Part shown: in pieces, positions 21,392 to 31,612 of the stretch
Layout of the letters: every line of letters begins with the position of its first letter
How positions within the stretch are numbered: position 1 is the first letter of the stretch
From: Isoetes taiwanensis
Taxonomy: Eukaryota; Streptophyta; Lycopodiopsida; Isoetales; Isoetaceae
Assembly (NCBI GenBank): GCA_021234155.1
Contig: JAJEKV010000084.1
Location: 494,001-558,000, forward strand
Length of the DNA stretch: 64,000 nucleotides
Direction: 5' to 3'
The notes under the pieces: model-generated
Database searches by the model: none
Told to the model about the DNA's origin: nothing
What the model saw: the letters and a program-made list of their open reading frames with translations, nothing else
Program-made: the position numbers and the translations under genes

Positions 21392-24159
21392 ATTGCATGT
21401 CGTATTCTCTATGAATGACCCATTTTCTAAATGAAAGCATCTGAAGATGGATGCATTTGCATTGTGCATTTCGTGAGCCTACATGGTTTGATTATTTATT
21501 TTGCCTATCATGCCTTGCATATTCTCTTGTCATTCTTAGGGGACCTATTCAAGTATAATAACTATTCATCTTGCAGTGGAGGCATTAATTGAGGCATCCA
21601 GTTTTGCCAGCTCAGATAGAGATGTGGTGTGATAAGCCACTTATTACAGGTAAGAAATTGCCTTCATTCTTTGTCCACTTCGTGCGATCAGACTAAACTC
21701 TAAGCAGGAAGGTCAATCTTTGCTCACTTGGTCTGCATTCTGCCCCATGTTTTTGGGTTTTTCAAATCATGGCAGATATGATGATAGTAGCTTCAGGGCA
21801 GAGTTATGAAAGAACATGAATTGAAGCATGGTTTGATGCTGGACCTAATTGTTTGCAAACAGGTAACATGATGCAATTATATACCTGATTATGTTCTGGG
21901 CATGTACTTACTGAACTCAAATGTGTAATAGTTCAATCTACTATCACAGAATTCTTCACACTGATTCTTCATATTGAAAGAAGGCTTCACCAGCTCATGT
22001 TGCATATTGTGACTACCTATGGTCCTGGCTATGGTGATTCTGATCTTAAAAAAGGATCTCTTGTATTCCGTGCTCAAATATTTTGAAAAGGTCCCTTTAC
22101 TTATCAGGTACATTCTTCGCCCATTGGCATGTTTGGATTCTTTTTCATGCTCTTGCAATTAGAATATACTCCTTTATCCTGAATTTACAGTAGGAATCAG
22201 TCTACTATCAATCTTCCATGTTTATTTCTTTTTATGATAATATGCGTAAAATCCTTCAATAGTTTCTTACCCATCCAATTTGTATTTGGCCTTCTGCAAC
22301 CAAAGTGGTAGAATTTTAGCTTTGGTTTTCAATTTCCAGTTGAACAATTTGCACCACAAATGTTGCTTAGGTAACAGACAGGATGAGAAAATAGAACTAT
22401 CGACACATTTGACTGCTATAGCTATTTTAATTATTCCACAATTTTCAGCCATTGCATTTAAAATGTTGATACCTATCATTACATAATTTTCAGTCATTCT
22501 GCATTCAAAAAGTTGATACCTTTGTGGACTAACATTTTATTTCTAGACCTTGGAAGGTAACATTAGAAATAGTTGCAATGGAGAAGTTTGCTAACTCTCA
22601 TAAGTAGTTCCAAAAGGAAGATTTGTGCGAGCTCATCTCTAGATAATCCTCAAATTTCTTAGAGCCTTGGTTAGCAAAAGAATATTGCATTCCATTTGGC
22701 CCTGGATACAGTTGGCTTAGGACAGATAAAATTTTAAAAGCCCTTCTGATTCAAGTTTTTCGTCATTTGTCCTATAGTGCTTATAGTCTAGACAAATAAA
22801 AATTAAAGCCATTTCTGATTTAAGTATTTTGTTAATTTAGCCTTACAATGGTCCTAGAACAATGGACAAATAAAATATATTCTATTTAATACTCCAAGAT
22901 GTGGAATTGGTTGATGTCAGTCTGGAAATTAAACACTCTATTTATATGCAAGCTTTTAAAAGGAGTGCCCCATCTGCTGCATGTCATTATCGACCTGCGC
23001 ATGAGCACATAAGCAAGGAGGATGATTTGAATTTTGCATTTCCATCTTTTGATGTAGTCCTTGCAACACTATAAAAAATGAAGAGCTTGTTGCAAAGCTA
23101 TCGTATGAAATTGCACTAGAGATTGGTAAACAAGGCTATTATCTGACTAATTTACTAACTTACAATTATATCTAAAAATTTGCAAATGCTTCATGTTGTG
23201 CAAAAAATACTAGAATCATAAACGGACTCACCAGCATGCTCCATCACTCTTTTCATTACTACCGCGGCATGAAAAGTTTTCGCTCTGTTGTAGTGTATTG
23301 TACAAAATTTTCTAATACAGTAGCATTTGAATGATTTACAATGCTTGTATTTGTCTCATGAATGCATGTATTACTTTTCTCTACCTCAAGTTTGACTTCC
23401 ACATTTGGATGAACGATGTGGATGAAGTTAAAAAAGCCCTTAAAGATGTTTATACTTAAAAGACATCATTGTGGAGATGAATTCGGTTTTAAGGAGCAAA
23501 GCTGATCTATTACATGCAATAGAAGCAACAAGTCATGTCTGATTCTCAAGGATGGCTGTACATGAACAAGGAAAAGAAGCAATTAAGTAAGCCCTTTAGT
23601 GTAATTCTTAGCAAAAGAGTGCATTGCAAATTGAAGCTCAAGAACATGGAGCAATGCTTGACTTTTATGTTTCTATTTGCACCAGGAATCTTGACTTTCA
23701 AAACCCAAAATGAATTGTTCATAACAAAGAAAGTAAGCCAATTCAATGTAAATGATGCAAATTAAGTCGTGGCAATTCCCTTCTCTTTTAAGCCATACAT
23801 TTATACACCCTTCGATCATAAATAGAAACTTGCTTGTTTGTAAATGATTAATTGTCAATATACTTTTCAAACCTCTCGAAAGTCTATTGATGATGAATAA
23901 CCTAAAAGATCTATATATATGTTACGTCATCACACAAACGGTGAAGAAAGACAAGCAATCCGCAAGGATTGGAAGAATACGTTCCATATTATGACAAGTT
24001 ACATAATTTGGTAACTTGTCTAATTTTATCTTATTGAATGTCTCCTTGAACTTCTTTATGTGAATCACCAAATATTGGCAAGCGGTATGTCCATTGCTTG
24101 ACCTTGTCAAAGCCTTCTGGTGTGCCTTTTGCTAGTTAAATTTTTATTCTCGATTTATT
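21392..24159. other. AT-rich spacer right of the copia element, no gene recognised
   Basis: No coding feature I can support. Frames of 60-90 codons at 21889-22158, 22267-22497 and 23535-23870 overlap on both strands and match nothing. It contains an imperfect 70-75 bp tandem repeat (22721-22880). One short CACTA-like sequence pair (23067 and 23295) is discussed under rejected items. Confidence 0.5.
22721..22880. repeat. Imperfect tandem repeat, 70-74 bp unit, ~2.2 copies
   Basis: GACARATAAA starts units at 22721, 22791 and 22865. Units one and two both continue with TTAAAAGCC or TTAAAGCC, CTGATT, AAGT and TTTGTCC or TTAGCC, with scattered substitutions. An old duplication. Confidence 0.75.
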
Positions 24160-24330
24160 TTGTTCATATTTAATATTTATTAATACTATTAATATTATTG
24201 TTAATATTAATATTATTAATAAATATTACTAAATATTTATTTATATTAAATATTTGTTAATATTGAATATGAATATTAATTGTCCTTTAAATAATTGAAT
24301 AATATTAAATAAATATTTTTTTTTTTCAAA
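24160..24330. repeat. AT-only low-complexity stretch (TAATATT-type)
   Basis: About 170 bp made nearly only of A and T with TAATATTAATATT-like motifs, immediately before the CGTCG-rich block. Confidence 0.85.
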
Positions 24331-24335
24331 ATTCA

Positions 24336-24866
24336 TTAATCGTCGTTTAACGACGTTGAGGGCGTGGCTGCCACGTGTATCGCCACCGCATCATTCGTCG
24401 CCACGTCAGGCACGTCGTTGAACGACGTCGTGGCGTGGCCGCCACGCCAGCAGACAGGTGACAGCCACGTCATCAACGTCGTTGAACGACGTTTTACACG
24501 TAGCCGCCACGTCAGCGCTACGCGGTGGCAACGCCACGCTGGACGCACGACACGCGACATGATGACGTGTATTGATCGTCGTTGAACGACGTTGCTAGGT
24601 CATCTGCCACGCCAGCCGGCCGCGCTGGCGCTGTCACTCTGGCAGCAGTGCCGCGTGGCTGACCCACGTGTACGCAACGACGTTGAACGACGTCAGGTCG
24701 TCGTTTAAAGACGCCGCGGTTGCGACGCGTATAGCGACGCATAAACGTCGTTTATCGACGCTTAAACGTCGAAATAGACGTCGTTTATCGACGTTTTGAT
24801 AAACGACGTGCAAACGACGTCTGGACGTCGTAATAGACGTCGTAACAGGGCTTTAATCTTGTAGTG
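24336..24866 (-). mobile_element. CACTA (En/Spm)-type terminus with CGTCG/CGACG subterminal repeats
   Basis: Read on the minus strand the block starts CACTACAAGATTAAAGC at 24866 and runs straight into closely packed CGTCG-type inverted motifs (for example GTCGTTGAACGAC, CGTCGTTTATCGACG). This is the arrangement of a plant CACTA element end. About ten such palindromes occur in 530 bp, mixed with GC-rich CCACGT repeats. The downstream flank is AGC. I cannot find a matching CACTAC end upstream, so the other terminus is lost, highly diverged or buried under later insertions. Short ORFs on both strands here are by-products of the repeats. Confidence 0.7.
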
Positions 24867-24869
24867 AGC

Positions 24870-26550
24870 AAGGCAACAGCCATTGTCGGAGGTGGGAGCT
24901 TCTATGAGGCAGCTTATAGCCATTCTTTACTGGACCTACAACAGATCATCATTTCTTATCACGAAGTCAAGCAACCCAGATACTGCCCTACCTGTTTCTT
25001 GATTGAATAAAGCAGAATGAGAGCCCATGTTTTTGGGAAGCCAAAATGATTCTGGCATTGATCATGTATGTCATGAAGTGTAAATTGTTTTTTAGAACTA
25101 GATTCTTTTGCAAATGCTTTGATCGTTCAGAAAACTGACCTTTGTGGCTTTAATATAGATCCATGGTCGACAAATCCAATAAGAGTGAGCTACGAACATT
25201 AGTAATGGTTTGCCATCACCAGAGCAAGTCCTGGGCTATGATGCAAATCATGTGGTTCTGAATCTTTTTGCAAATACAAACTATGAGATAGTAACAGGGA
25301 TTGGAAATGGACAATTTTTTGCACTATCAAATCCGTGAGTTTCAATGTGAGTTGCAATCAGACTCGGTAAGCTAGAATTTTGCAAAACATTTGGCAAACA
25401 CAAGTATATTTGTGTTGGAAATGAAGTACCAACCACTCTTAACTTATGCAAATTTTATTTTTTGCAGGAGGTAATATCATGTGGCTCTGTATTTTGCATG
25501 GTTGCATGGTTAGTCCTTCCTTTTTTTGTTCTATTTAGATTTATATAGTGATCCCTTTTATTATGTAGTGTGGTGGAGTTCACCAAATAGCTTGATGTGA
25601 GAATATAAAGTTTGCACAGTAAGGTCAATCCATTTAGTTCTTGCTTTTAAATAGTTGCACATTGTGTAAGAATAGTAGCCAACAAGGCCACATGATGAAA
25701 GTCTTTTGTGCATGGAAAGCCATACAATTACCTTTACAAAATCATTGATTTGCTTTGAATACACTGATGCCTTCATAAATAGTTGAAAAAGTCATCATGT
25801 TTGTAATATTTATTGTTCAAGCCTTCCATCATTTATGTTTTGTTGCAATGCAAGAGCATATCACAGGAGCATAGCCGACATCACAGGAGCATAGCCGACA
25901 GAAACGGTCTTTGAAGCTGTTGATCCATCGCCACAACCATCATACATTTTTTACAGAGGAATTGCTAGGCAGGTAGAACCCTAACACCTAAACTCTGTTC
26001 TATTTGTCTTGCATTTTATAAAAGCTGCAAGTTTTACGTTTTTTTGAGCAGAGCAGTTGGGACTCCATCAGTGGGGTCATTGTGGGTCAATATGGTAAGC
26101 TTAGGCTCTTGCAATAAATAATGTGGCCTTAACTGTATTTGCTAAACTGACTCATATGGTTTGCATGGATGTTCTCATAAATATTCTCTGCAGAATTATG
26201 GTAGAATCTCAAGATTTTATAAGATTTTTTCCTTTGCAGGCCACCACTATTTTAGAAACCCAGGCCACCACAGTCAGGTTTAGGATTTCCAGAGGCCTTT
26301 CATATTCAATGTGATGGATGGATTTAGGGTCCACAATAGCACCTTGGCTATATTGGAGCAAGCTGCTCAAGGCCACTATAGATTGCACCAGACGATGGGA
26401 GATGAGGCGCGACAACATTCAATCGGGGTATTTTTATTTTTGTTTATTCTTATCCGAAGCGAAGTTGGAGTTATTTCCTTAAAAGCACATACATGCAGGT
26501 TGAAACCCCTTGTCTTAAATCCTCTAAAGAGCTTTTTGCCAAATTAAAAT
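24870..26550 (+). other. Exon-like fragments of an unidentified gene
   Basis: Several short plus-strand segments look exonic because they read as plausible peptides beside splice-like signals: KATAIVGGGSFYEAAYSHSL at ~24868, SPEQVLGYDANHVVLNLF at ~25220, EAVDPSPQPSYIFYRGIARQ at ~25915 and VHNSTLAILEQAAQGHYRLH at ~26330. I do not recognise a family and cannot connect them with certainty. A small direct duplication (ATCACAGGAGCATAGCCGAC twice, 25858-25900) lies between two of them. They may be relics of one host gene or chance. Confidence 0.25.
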
Positions 26551-27271
26551 TGAACTTTGATGTCCTTTGTTTTCCCTTTGTTTGAATGCACCTCCATTTT
26601 GCTTATCGTTATGGGTTTTTGCAGAGGTACTCCGGCAATTAAGAATGAAGGAAGAAATAAATTGCTCCACCAAAATCTACAAACTGGGCTGCTGGCCTTT
26701 GTAAGATACAAGCTTGATGTTGTACCCTTACTGCACATCAAGCAATTTAACATTCTGGTGGAGTGGGCTATTGTCATTTGTAAGTTAAAGGTTTGGTGAG
26801 AACATCCAAAGGTTGGTGCAACTTTGCCTTGAAGGAGATTTTTTTTTTTTTTTAATTGGTTACATGGAATAAGAAATGCTTGGATGATGTAGCAGATGAA
26901 CCATTGGAAGATTGCAAGGGGTTTGTAGCAGAAGATAGAGCCATTTCCCAAGCCTTGATGAATATTGCAGCGAAAGTTAATCAGAAAGGTTGGTGTGCAA
27001 CAAAACCAAGTAGTTTAAGGGCATAATGTGTATATCAAAGGTGACAGGATATCTTGATATTTTATCATGGATAAAATCAGAGCTTGGTGACGGTCATGGT
27101 ATCCTTGCTAGATGGTGATGCTTACTCAGATTTCCAGTGCTGCATCGGCCATTTCTTAGCAATGGCATGGTTGCTAGCTATCCCAAAATATTATATTCTG
27201 TATTTTTAGAAACAGTTGATAGGTCTGGACCATTGCATTAGGCGGTGCTCTTCCACCATGAAGGATGCACA

Positions 27272-27439
27272 AGAAACTAGCGAGATAGTCACAAATCAAA
27301 GATCATATAAAAGGAGGAGGAGAGAACTTAAACAGATTTAGAGCCATTCAGAATTTCAGAAACTAGCTGGATAAGTCACAAATCAAAGAGCACATAAAAG
27401 GAGAAGGACGAGAGAATTTGAACAGATCTAGAGCCATTT
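27272..27439. repeat. Tandem duplication, ~86 bp unit, 2 copies
   Basis: AGAAACTAGC begins each copy, at 27272 and 27358. Both continue with AGTCACAAATCAAAGA, CATATAAAAGGA or CACATAAAAGGA, GAGAGAA and AGATCTAGAGCCATT or AGATTTAGAGCCATT. Confidence 0.85.
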
Positions 27440-28166
27440 GCTAAGCATTTTTTGTCTCACTAACTTTGTGCTTATAGTGAAAGCAATCCCATGGAAGAGT
27501 TTATATCCTGACCATAAGGATTATATATTGGCACTTTGATTGTGTAATGTGTATGTTGTAGATCTATTATCTCTGCTTTAGTATCAGCTTGGCTAACCAT
27601 CCTTTTGCCTGTAATACTTACATTGGACCAGATGAAGGGGAATATCTCCTTTGGTTGAAGGAAGATATCTCCTTGGTTGATTAATTTGATGGCAAATGGA
27701 TGAGACCATCATGCTAGGATACCAAGGAAGAACGGTTTGCCTTATGGACATGACGGCTGAAAATGTCGGCATGATAATATGCAAAAACATTATAAAGGAA
27801 CTTTTATTTGTTTGTTTTTCCATCTACAAACTATGAATCTTAAACTTCATGGAGCTTTTAACTTGCAGAATAGAACAAGATGACAAACGACACTGTTTCC
27901 TTGAAGCAATTACCATATGAGTTATTTTGCGAAGTACTTATGAATATATGCAACAACAGAAAGTGCGTTTTCTTTAAACCTTAGATATGAGGACATATAG
28001 GCACAATCTTACTACCAAGAGTAGTTAATGAGGCAATTTAGAGCTTAATCAAAATAAGTATTTTTGAAATGCCTGGAATGCTAGATTGCAGGCTTCATCA
28101 ATAGTTCAACTTTTTTGTCCTCGCACTTCAACAAAATATATAAAATATACGCTCAAGCACAATATA

Positions 28167-28284
28167 GATCTTCAACTTGATGGTCCATCTAAATAAGGAT
28201 GGTAAAGTTTTTAAGCAACACATTCTTATGGATCTTCAACTTGATGGTCCATCTAAATAAGGATGGTGAAGTTTTTAAGCAACA
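28167..28284. repeat. Tandem duplication, 64 bp period, 2 copies
   Basis: GATCTTCAACTTGATGGTCC followed by ATCTAAATAAGGATGG and AAGTTTTTAAGCAACA occurs at 28167 and 28231 with one substitution, so the duplication is recent. Confidence 0.95.
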
Positions 28285-30000
28285 TTGGGATCCTATTGCT
28301 TTTCTATCATTTTCATCTATTGAGGTAACACACAACCCAATTTTCTTGGCTAAGCTTTTTAGTCAATGCAATATCACATTTGTCCCTCCTCTTTTAAATG
28401 CTTTAACGAATCCTGACACATTTGACTTTTGATTGTAGGAAATGCATATGCCATATTTGCCCTTCCTCCTTAACCAACCCTAAATGGGAGTAGTGATTTG
28501 AGGAAAGACTATCTATTCTTCACTAAGTGTAAATGAAGAAGTCATCTCAAGCCCTATTTGCAGAATCTTATGTGCATAGAGAATCATCTACCAGAACTTT
28601 AGTTAACCCATTTGTTGCATCAAAAATAGTATTGGATGTTTCTAGAGCTTGATTCATTGTCAAATTTTGCAATCAGCTGTTTTAATCATTGTCGAGTCAT
28701 AGTACATTTTGGGGCCTAATATAAGACTTAAAAAGATAGAGATATTCTTGAATATGTTTGTGACCCTTATCTCCAACTTTATTTATGTGATTTAGCTACA
28801 TGGACTGCAATCATCACATAATTTTTATACGATCAATTCCTGAAACAAATGTAAGTTTCCCAGTAAGTTGAACTAACGGGTTCACAATTATTCAATGGAT
28901 TCATTAGTTGACCAATTAAAAATAATTTATAAAATCAACATAATTCCTTATTCCTTAAATTGGGCATTACTTTAAGCCCAAATTTATGCCTAAGAGACCA
29001 TTTATTTTTGAGTAATTTAGAATAGAAATGGGTCTTTTGCATTGTCTCATATAAGCAACAATGTGTTTTTTCATTGCCTCCTATAAGCAACAATGCGTTT
29101 TCAATTGAAACACAATGCGAGGTGAATTATAATTTTGTTATTAGAGGAATATTTTGATGTTTTGATGTGATGTTCATCTGTTTAGATTCAGGTTGTAGTG
29201 CATGTCTATAATGACAATGTCAATAGCATATCATTTGATGTTTTAGATGCAAATATACCATGATATGACCCCATATATGCACTACAATATATCGTATCCA
29301 TTCCATTCCACCTACGCATCCTATCCTATTCCACCTGAGAATTTTATTCTGCCCTACATGTTCCATTATATCTACCAATTACATTCAAGCACTCTCTTAT
29401 CTACACAATCTATTACTCCACCTAAGCAGTCCATGCCCATACCACATGCCATGACTAATGCCCGGCATCGCCGGGCACACGTTTCTAGTGTGAACTATAA
29501 TAACTCAAGCGAATATATTCAATGTACATGGGTGAAGTGTTATTATTCAAAGTTCTTCTAGGCATCATTGTCAAGAGGTGCTCAACTACAATTTGAGATT
29601 AACTGATGAACTTTGTATCAAATCCTAACGTTTTTTAATTAATGTCAAACAAAAATCAAATCCAGTTTAAAAGTTTTCTTTATCAATACTTTATTTTGAT
29701 GGTTTTCTGCATGTTTCAACAGCAAACTATTTAATTTAAAGTGTAAAAACAATAAAACAATCAATAAGCATGTAGACGCCAACTTTAAGCATATCTAAAA
29801 ACCATTTCAATTCAAGTATATTCATAGAGACCATTTCTATGGCACTTCCAAGTGGTCCAAAAAATTCAAAAATCTATTTTGCTATGCTTAGTTCTACAAT
29901 GCTACATTTTGCTTGCAGGTGCAATCAACATGGGAAGGTAGAGAGCTAAGGATAAACTGGTATTTAAAACATAACATGCGAGTCTAAAGCTAATGGGTAA

Positions 30001-30675
30001 TCACTGAAGAGCGGGTGTTGTAGACAAGTTGCTGAAGGCGCGGCGCACGGATTGAATCTCAGCTGGGTTGAGGAAGAAGGTGATAGCAAGCACAGGATCC
30101 GACACATTTGATCCAAAAATAGCTTCACCAGGAATTTGGAAGCCTGCGTTCTGGCTATTCTGCACAGCAATAAGAACAGCGTTTTGGGAGCCAAAGTTAT
30201 GTTGGAAATGGAGAAGATCACGAGGGAAGACTGTGACGTCTCCTTTGGTCAAGTTATTGGCAATTAAAAATCCACCGCTGGAAATAAATCCGGCGTAGAT
30301 GCTGCCCTGCAGCACGTAAATAATTTCGCTTGCTCTGGGATGGTTATGCGGTGGAACCACACCTCCTGGAGCAATATCTTGCCTCACAATTCCAAGCCCC
30401 TGGGTATTCAGCCCCGGAAATTCTCTTACTGTTCCAGGCACTGCCCCATAGCCGTATGGATTGCTGGCTTCAAAAGGCTCCGTTCTAATTCCGCTGTACA
30501 CAAAATCTTCTGGTCGCACGTCCGCCTCATTCGTGCACGGATATCCGTTCATCACTAACCCCCTGCTCAGATCTGCAACGCAGAAATCCTGCAGCGGATC
30601 TGGATCTGCTGCCATTGCCGCCATTGCCCACGCTAACAAAAATGCTGCTGATTTTGACACCATCTTTGAACCCAT
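30001..30675 (-). CDS. Germin-like protein 1 (secreted cupin)
   Basis: An intact intronless 224-residue frame, usual germin length. Residues 1-22 form a signal peptide (core AAFLLAWAMAAMA). The mature protein begins with the germin hallmark ADPDPLQDFCVADL, with the conserved cysteines C32 and C47. Cupin box 1 is PPHNHPRASE (H110, H112, E117). Box 2 is GDVTVFPRDLLHFQHN (H156). These four residues are the manganese ligands of germin. Box 2 normally reads P-x-G; here the glycine is aspartate (D153), which is unusual. N-glycosylation sites are possible at NLT (141), NVS and NLS. Expected role: apoplastic homohexamer with oxalate-oxidase or superoxide-dismutase-type activity, but activity cannot be told from sequence. 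It is divergent from the next germin gene. MVSK four codons in is an alternative start. Confidence 0.97.
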   Translation of the reverse strand: MGSKMVSKSAAFLLAWAMAAMAADPDPLQDFCVADLSRGLVMNGYPCTNEADVRPEDFVYSGIRTEPFEASNPYGYGAVPGTVREFPGLNTQGLGIVRQDIAPGGVVPPHNHPRASEIIYVLQGSIYAGFISSGGFLIANNLTKGDVTVFPRDLLHFQHNFGSQNAVLIAVQNSQNAGFQIPGEAIFGSNVSDPVLAITFFLNPAEIQSVRRAFSNLSTTPALQ

Positions 30676-30952
30676 GTTTGAATTATTTTTTTGGATTTGA
30701 ACAAGACAATGGATTTATATAGAGCCCGCCCTTGCAGTTTTCTCGAGTTCCCGTTTAGCACTTGAGTTTCAAAATACAACTGTTTGTAAACAAAACGTTC
30801 CATGATCTGCTGACCTGCACACGTAACTCGGGCAAACGCCAGTCAAGTTTTAGCAACAAATAACACGCGGTGGATTCGGATCTACCCATCTAACTTATAT
30901 AAACAATTCTGAAACCAAGCCAAACCAAAACAATCTCTGTTCCAACTCCAAA
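30676..30952. promoter_or_regulatory. Shared promoter region of the divergent germin-like pair
   Basis: 277 bp separate the two start codons. For the minus gene a TATA box CTATATAAATCC lies at 30711-30722 (minus strand), about 40 nt before its ATG. For the plus gene TATATAAA lies at 30896-30903, 50 nt before its ATG. The stretch between holds ACACGTAAC and ACACGCGG motifs, but I cannot assign factors. The short leaders and two well-placed TATA boxes support the chosen start codons. Confidence 0.8.
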
Positions 30953-31612
30953 ATGACGCCTTCAAAACTGCTTGGAATTTTGCTTATTACAGTAGCAATT
31001 GTTGCATTGACGCAGGTAGTAGATGCAGCTGATCCAGATCCGATGCAAGATTACTGCATAGCAAGGCTGGAAAGGGGGGTGGTGATGAACGGGTTTGCGT
31101 GCAAAAATTACTCAGAAACGTATCAGGAAGATTTCGTGTTTTCAAATTTCCGGACAAGGCGGTTCAAAGCGGGAGGGCCATACAAGGCCGGAATAGTTTT
31201 TGGAACGGTAAGGCAGTATCCGGCATTGAACACCCAAGGCCTCGGAATTGTGAGGCATGATTTGGCACGTGGGGGCCTAATTCCGCCCCATACCCACCCC
31301 AGGTCTTCCGAGATCCTTTACGTGGTGGAAGGGTCCTTGTATGTCGGGTTTATTTCCGGCGGTGGAAAACTTTTTCCCAACTCCATTGTCGCCGGAGATG
31401 TGGCCATATTCCCCCGAGGACTCCTCCACTTTCTCCAGAATAATGGTCCCTCCAATGCGGTCGCTATTGCAGTGCAAAATAGCCAGTTTGCTGGTTTCCA
31501 AACTGCTGCAGAATCGCTCTTTGGTTCTGGCCTCAACGATGATATCCTCCTTGGCTCCTTCTTCCTTGACCGCCCTACCCTTGCTCGCTTGCGTAGTGTT
31601 TTCCGAGGATGA
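30953..31612 (+). CDS. Germin-like protein 2 (secreted cupin)
   Basis: An intact intronless frame of 219 residues. The signal peptide is residues 1-25 (core LLGILLITVAIVALTQVVDA). The mature start is ADPDPMQDYCIARL with cysteines C35 and C50. Cupin box 1 is PPHTHPRSSE (H113, H115, E120) and box 2 is GDVAIFPRGLLHFLQN (H159). All four metal ligands are present and P-x-G is canonical, unlike the neighbour. There is an N-glycosylation site NYS at 52, and the C terminus is short (LRSVFRG). The protein is expected in the apoplast as a bicupin-fold hexamer; enzymatic activity unknown. It shares a 277-bp divergent promoter with the minus-strand germin, so the two may be co-regulated. An origin by inverted duplication is likely but old, since the proteins differ substantially. 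Confidence 0.97.
   Translation: MTPSKLLGILLITVAIVALTQVVDAADPDPMQDYCIARLERGVVMNGFACKNYSETYQEDFVFSNFRTRRFKAGGPYKAGIVFGTVRQYPALNTQGLGIVRHDLARGGLIPPHTHPRSSEILYVVEGSLYVGFISGGGKLFPNSIVAGDVAIFPRGLLHFLQNNGPSNAVAIAVQNSQFAGFQTAAESLFGSGLNDDILLGSFFLDRPTLARLRSVFRG

Larger units (their letters stand above)
26551..30000. other. AT-rich spacer, no gene recognised
   Basis: No support for a gene. It contains two recent tandem duplications (27272-27439 and 28167-28284) and T-rich runs. The longest frame (26544-26951, minus, 135 codons) overlaps a plus-strand frame and resembles no family I know. Confidence 0.5.

Noticed and set aside
23067-23295. Small CACTA-like element (CACTATAAAA ... TTGTAGTG)
   Set aside because: The ends pair weakly and the flanking triplets (CAA versus TAT) differ, so there is no target duplication. 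Chance is likely.
24336-24742. Open frames of ~74 codons on both strands in the CGTCG block
   Set aside because: They follow the GC-rich palindromic repeats and have no coding character.
30068-30700. Plus-strand frames opposite germin-like gene 1
   Set aside because: They are antisense shadows of a clearly recognised gene.
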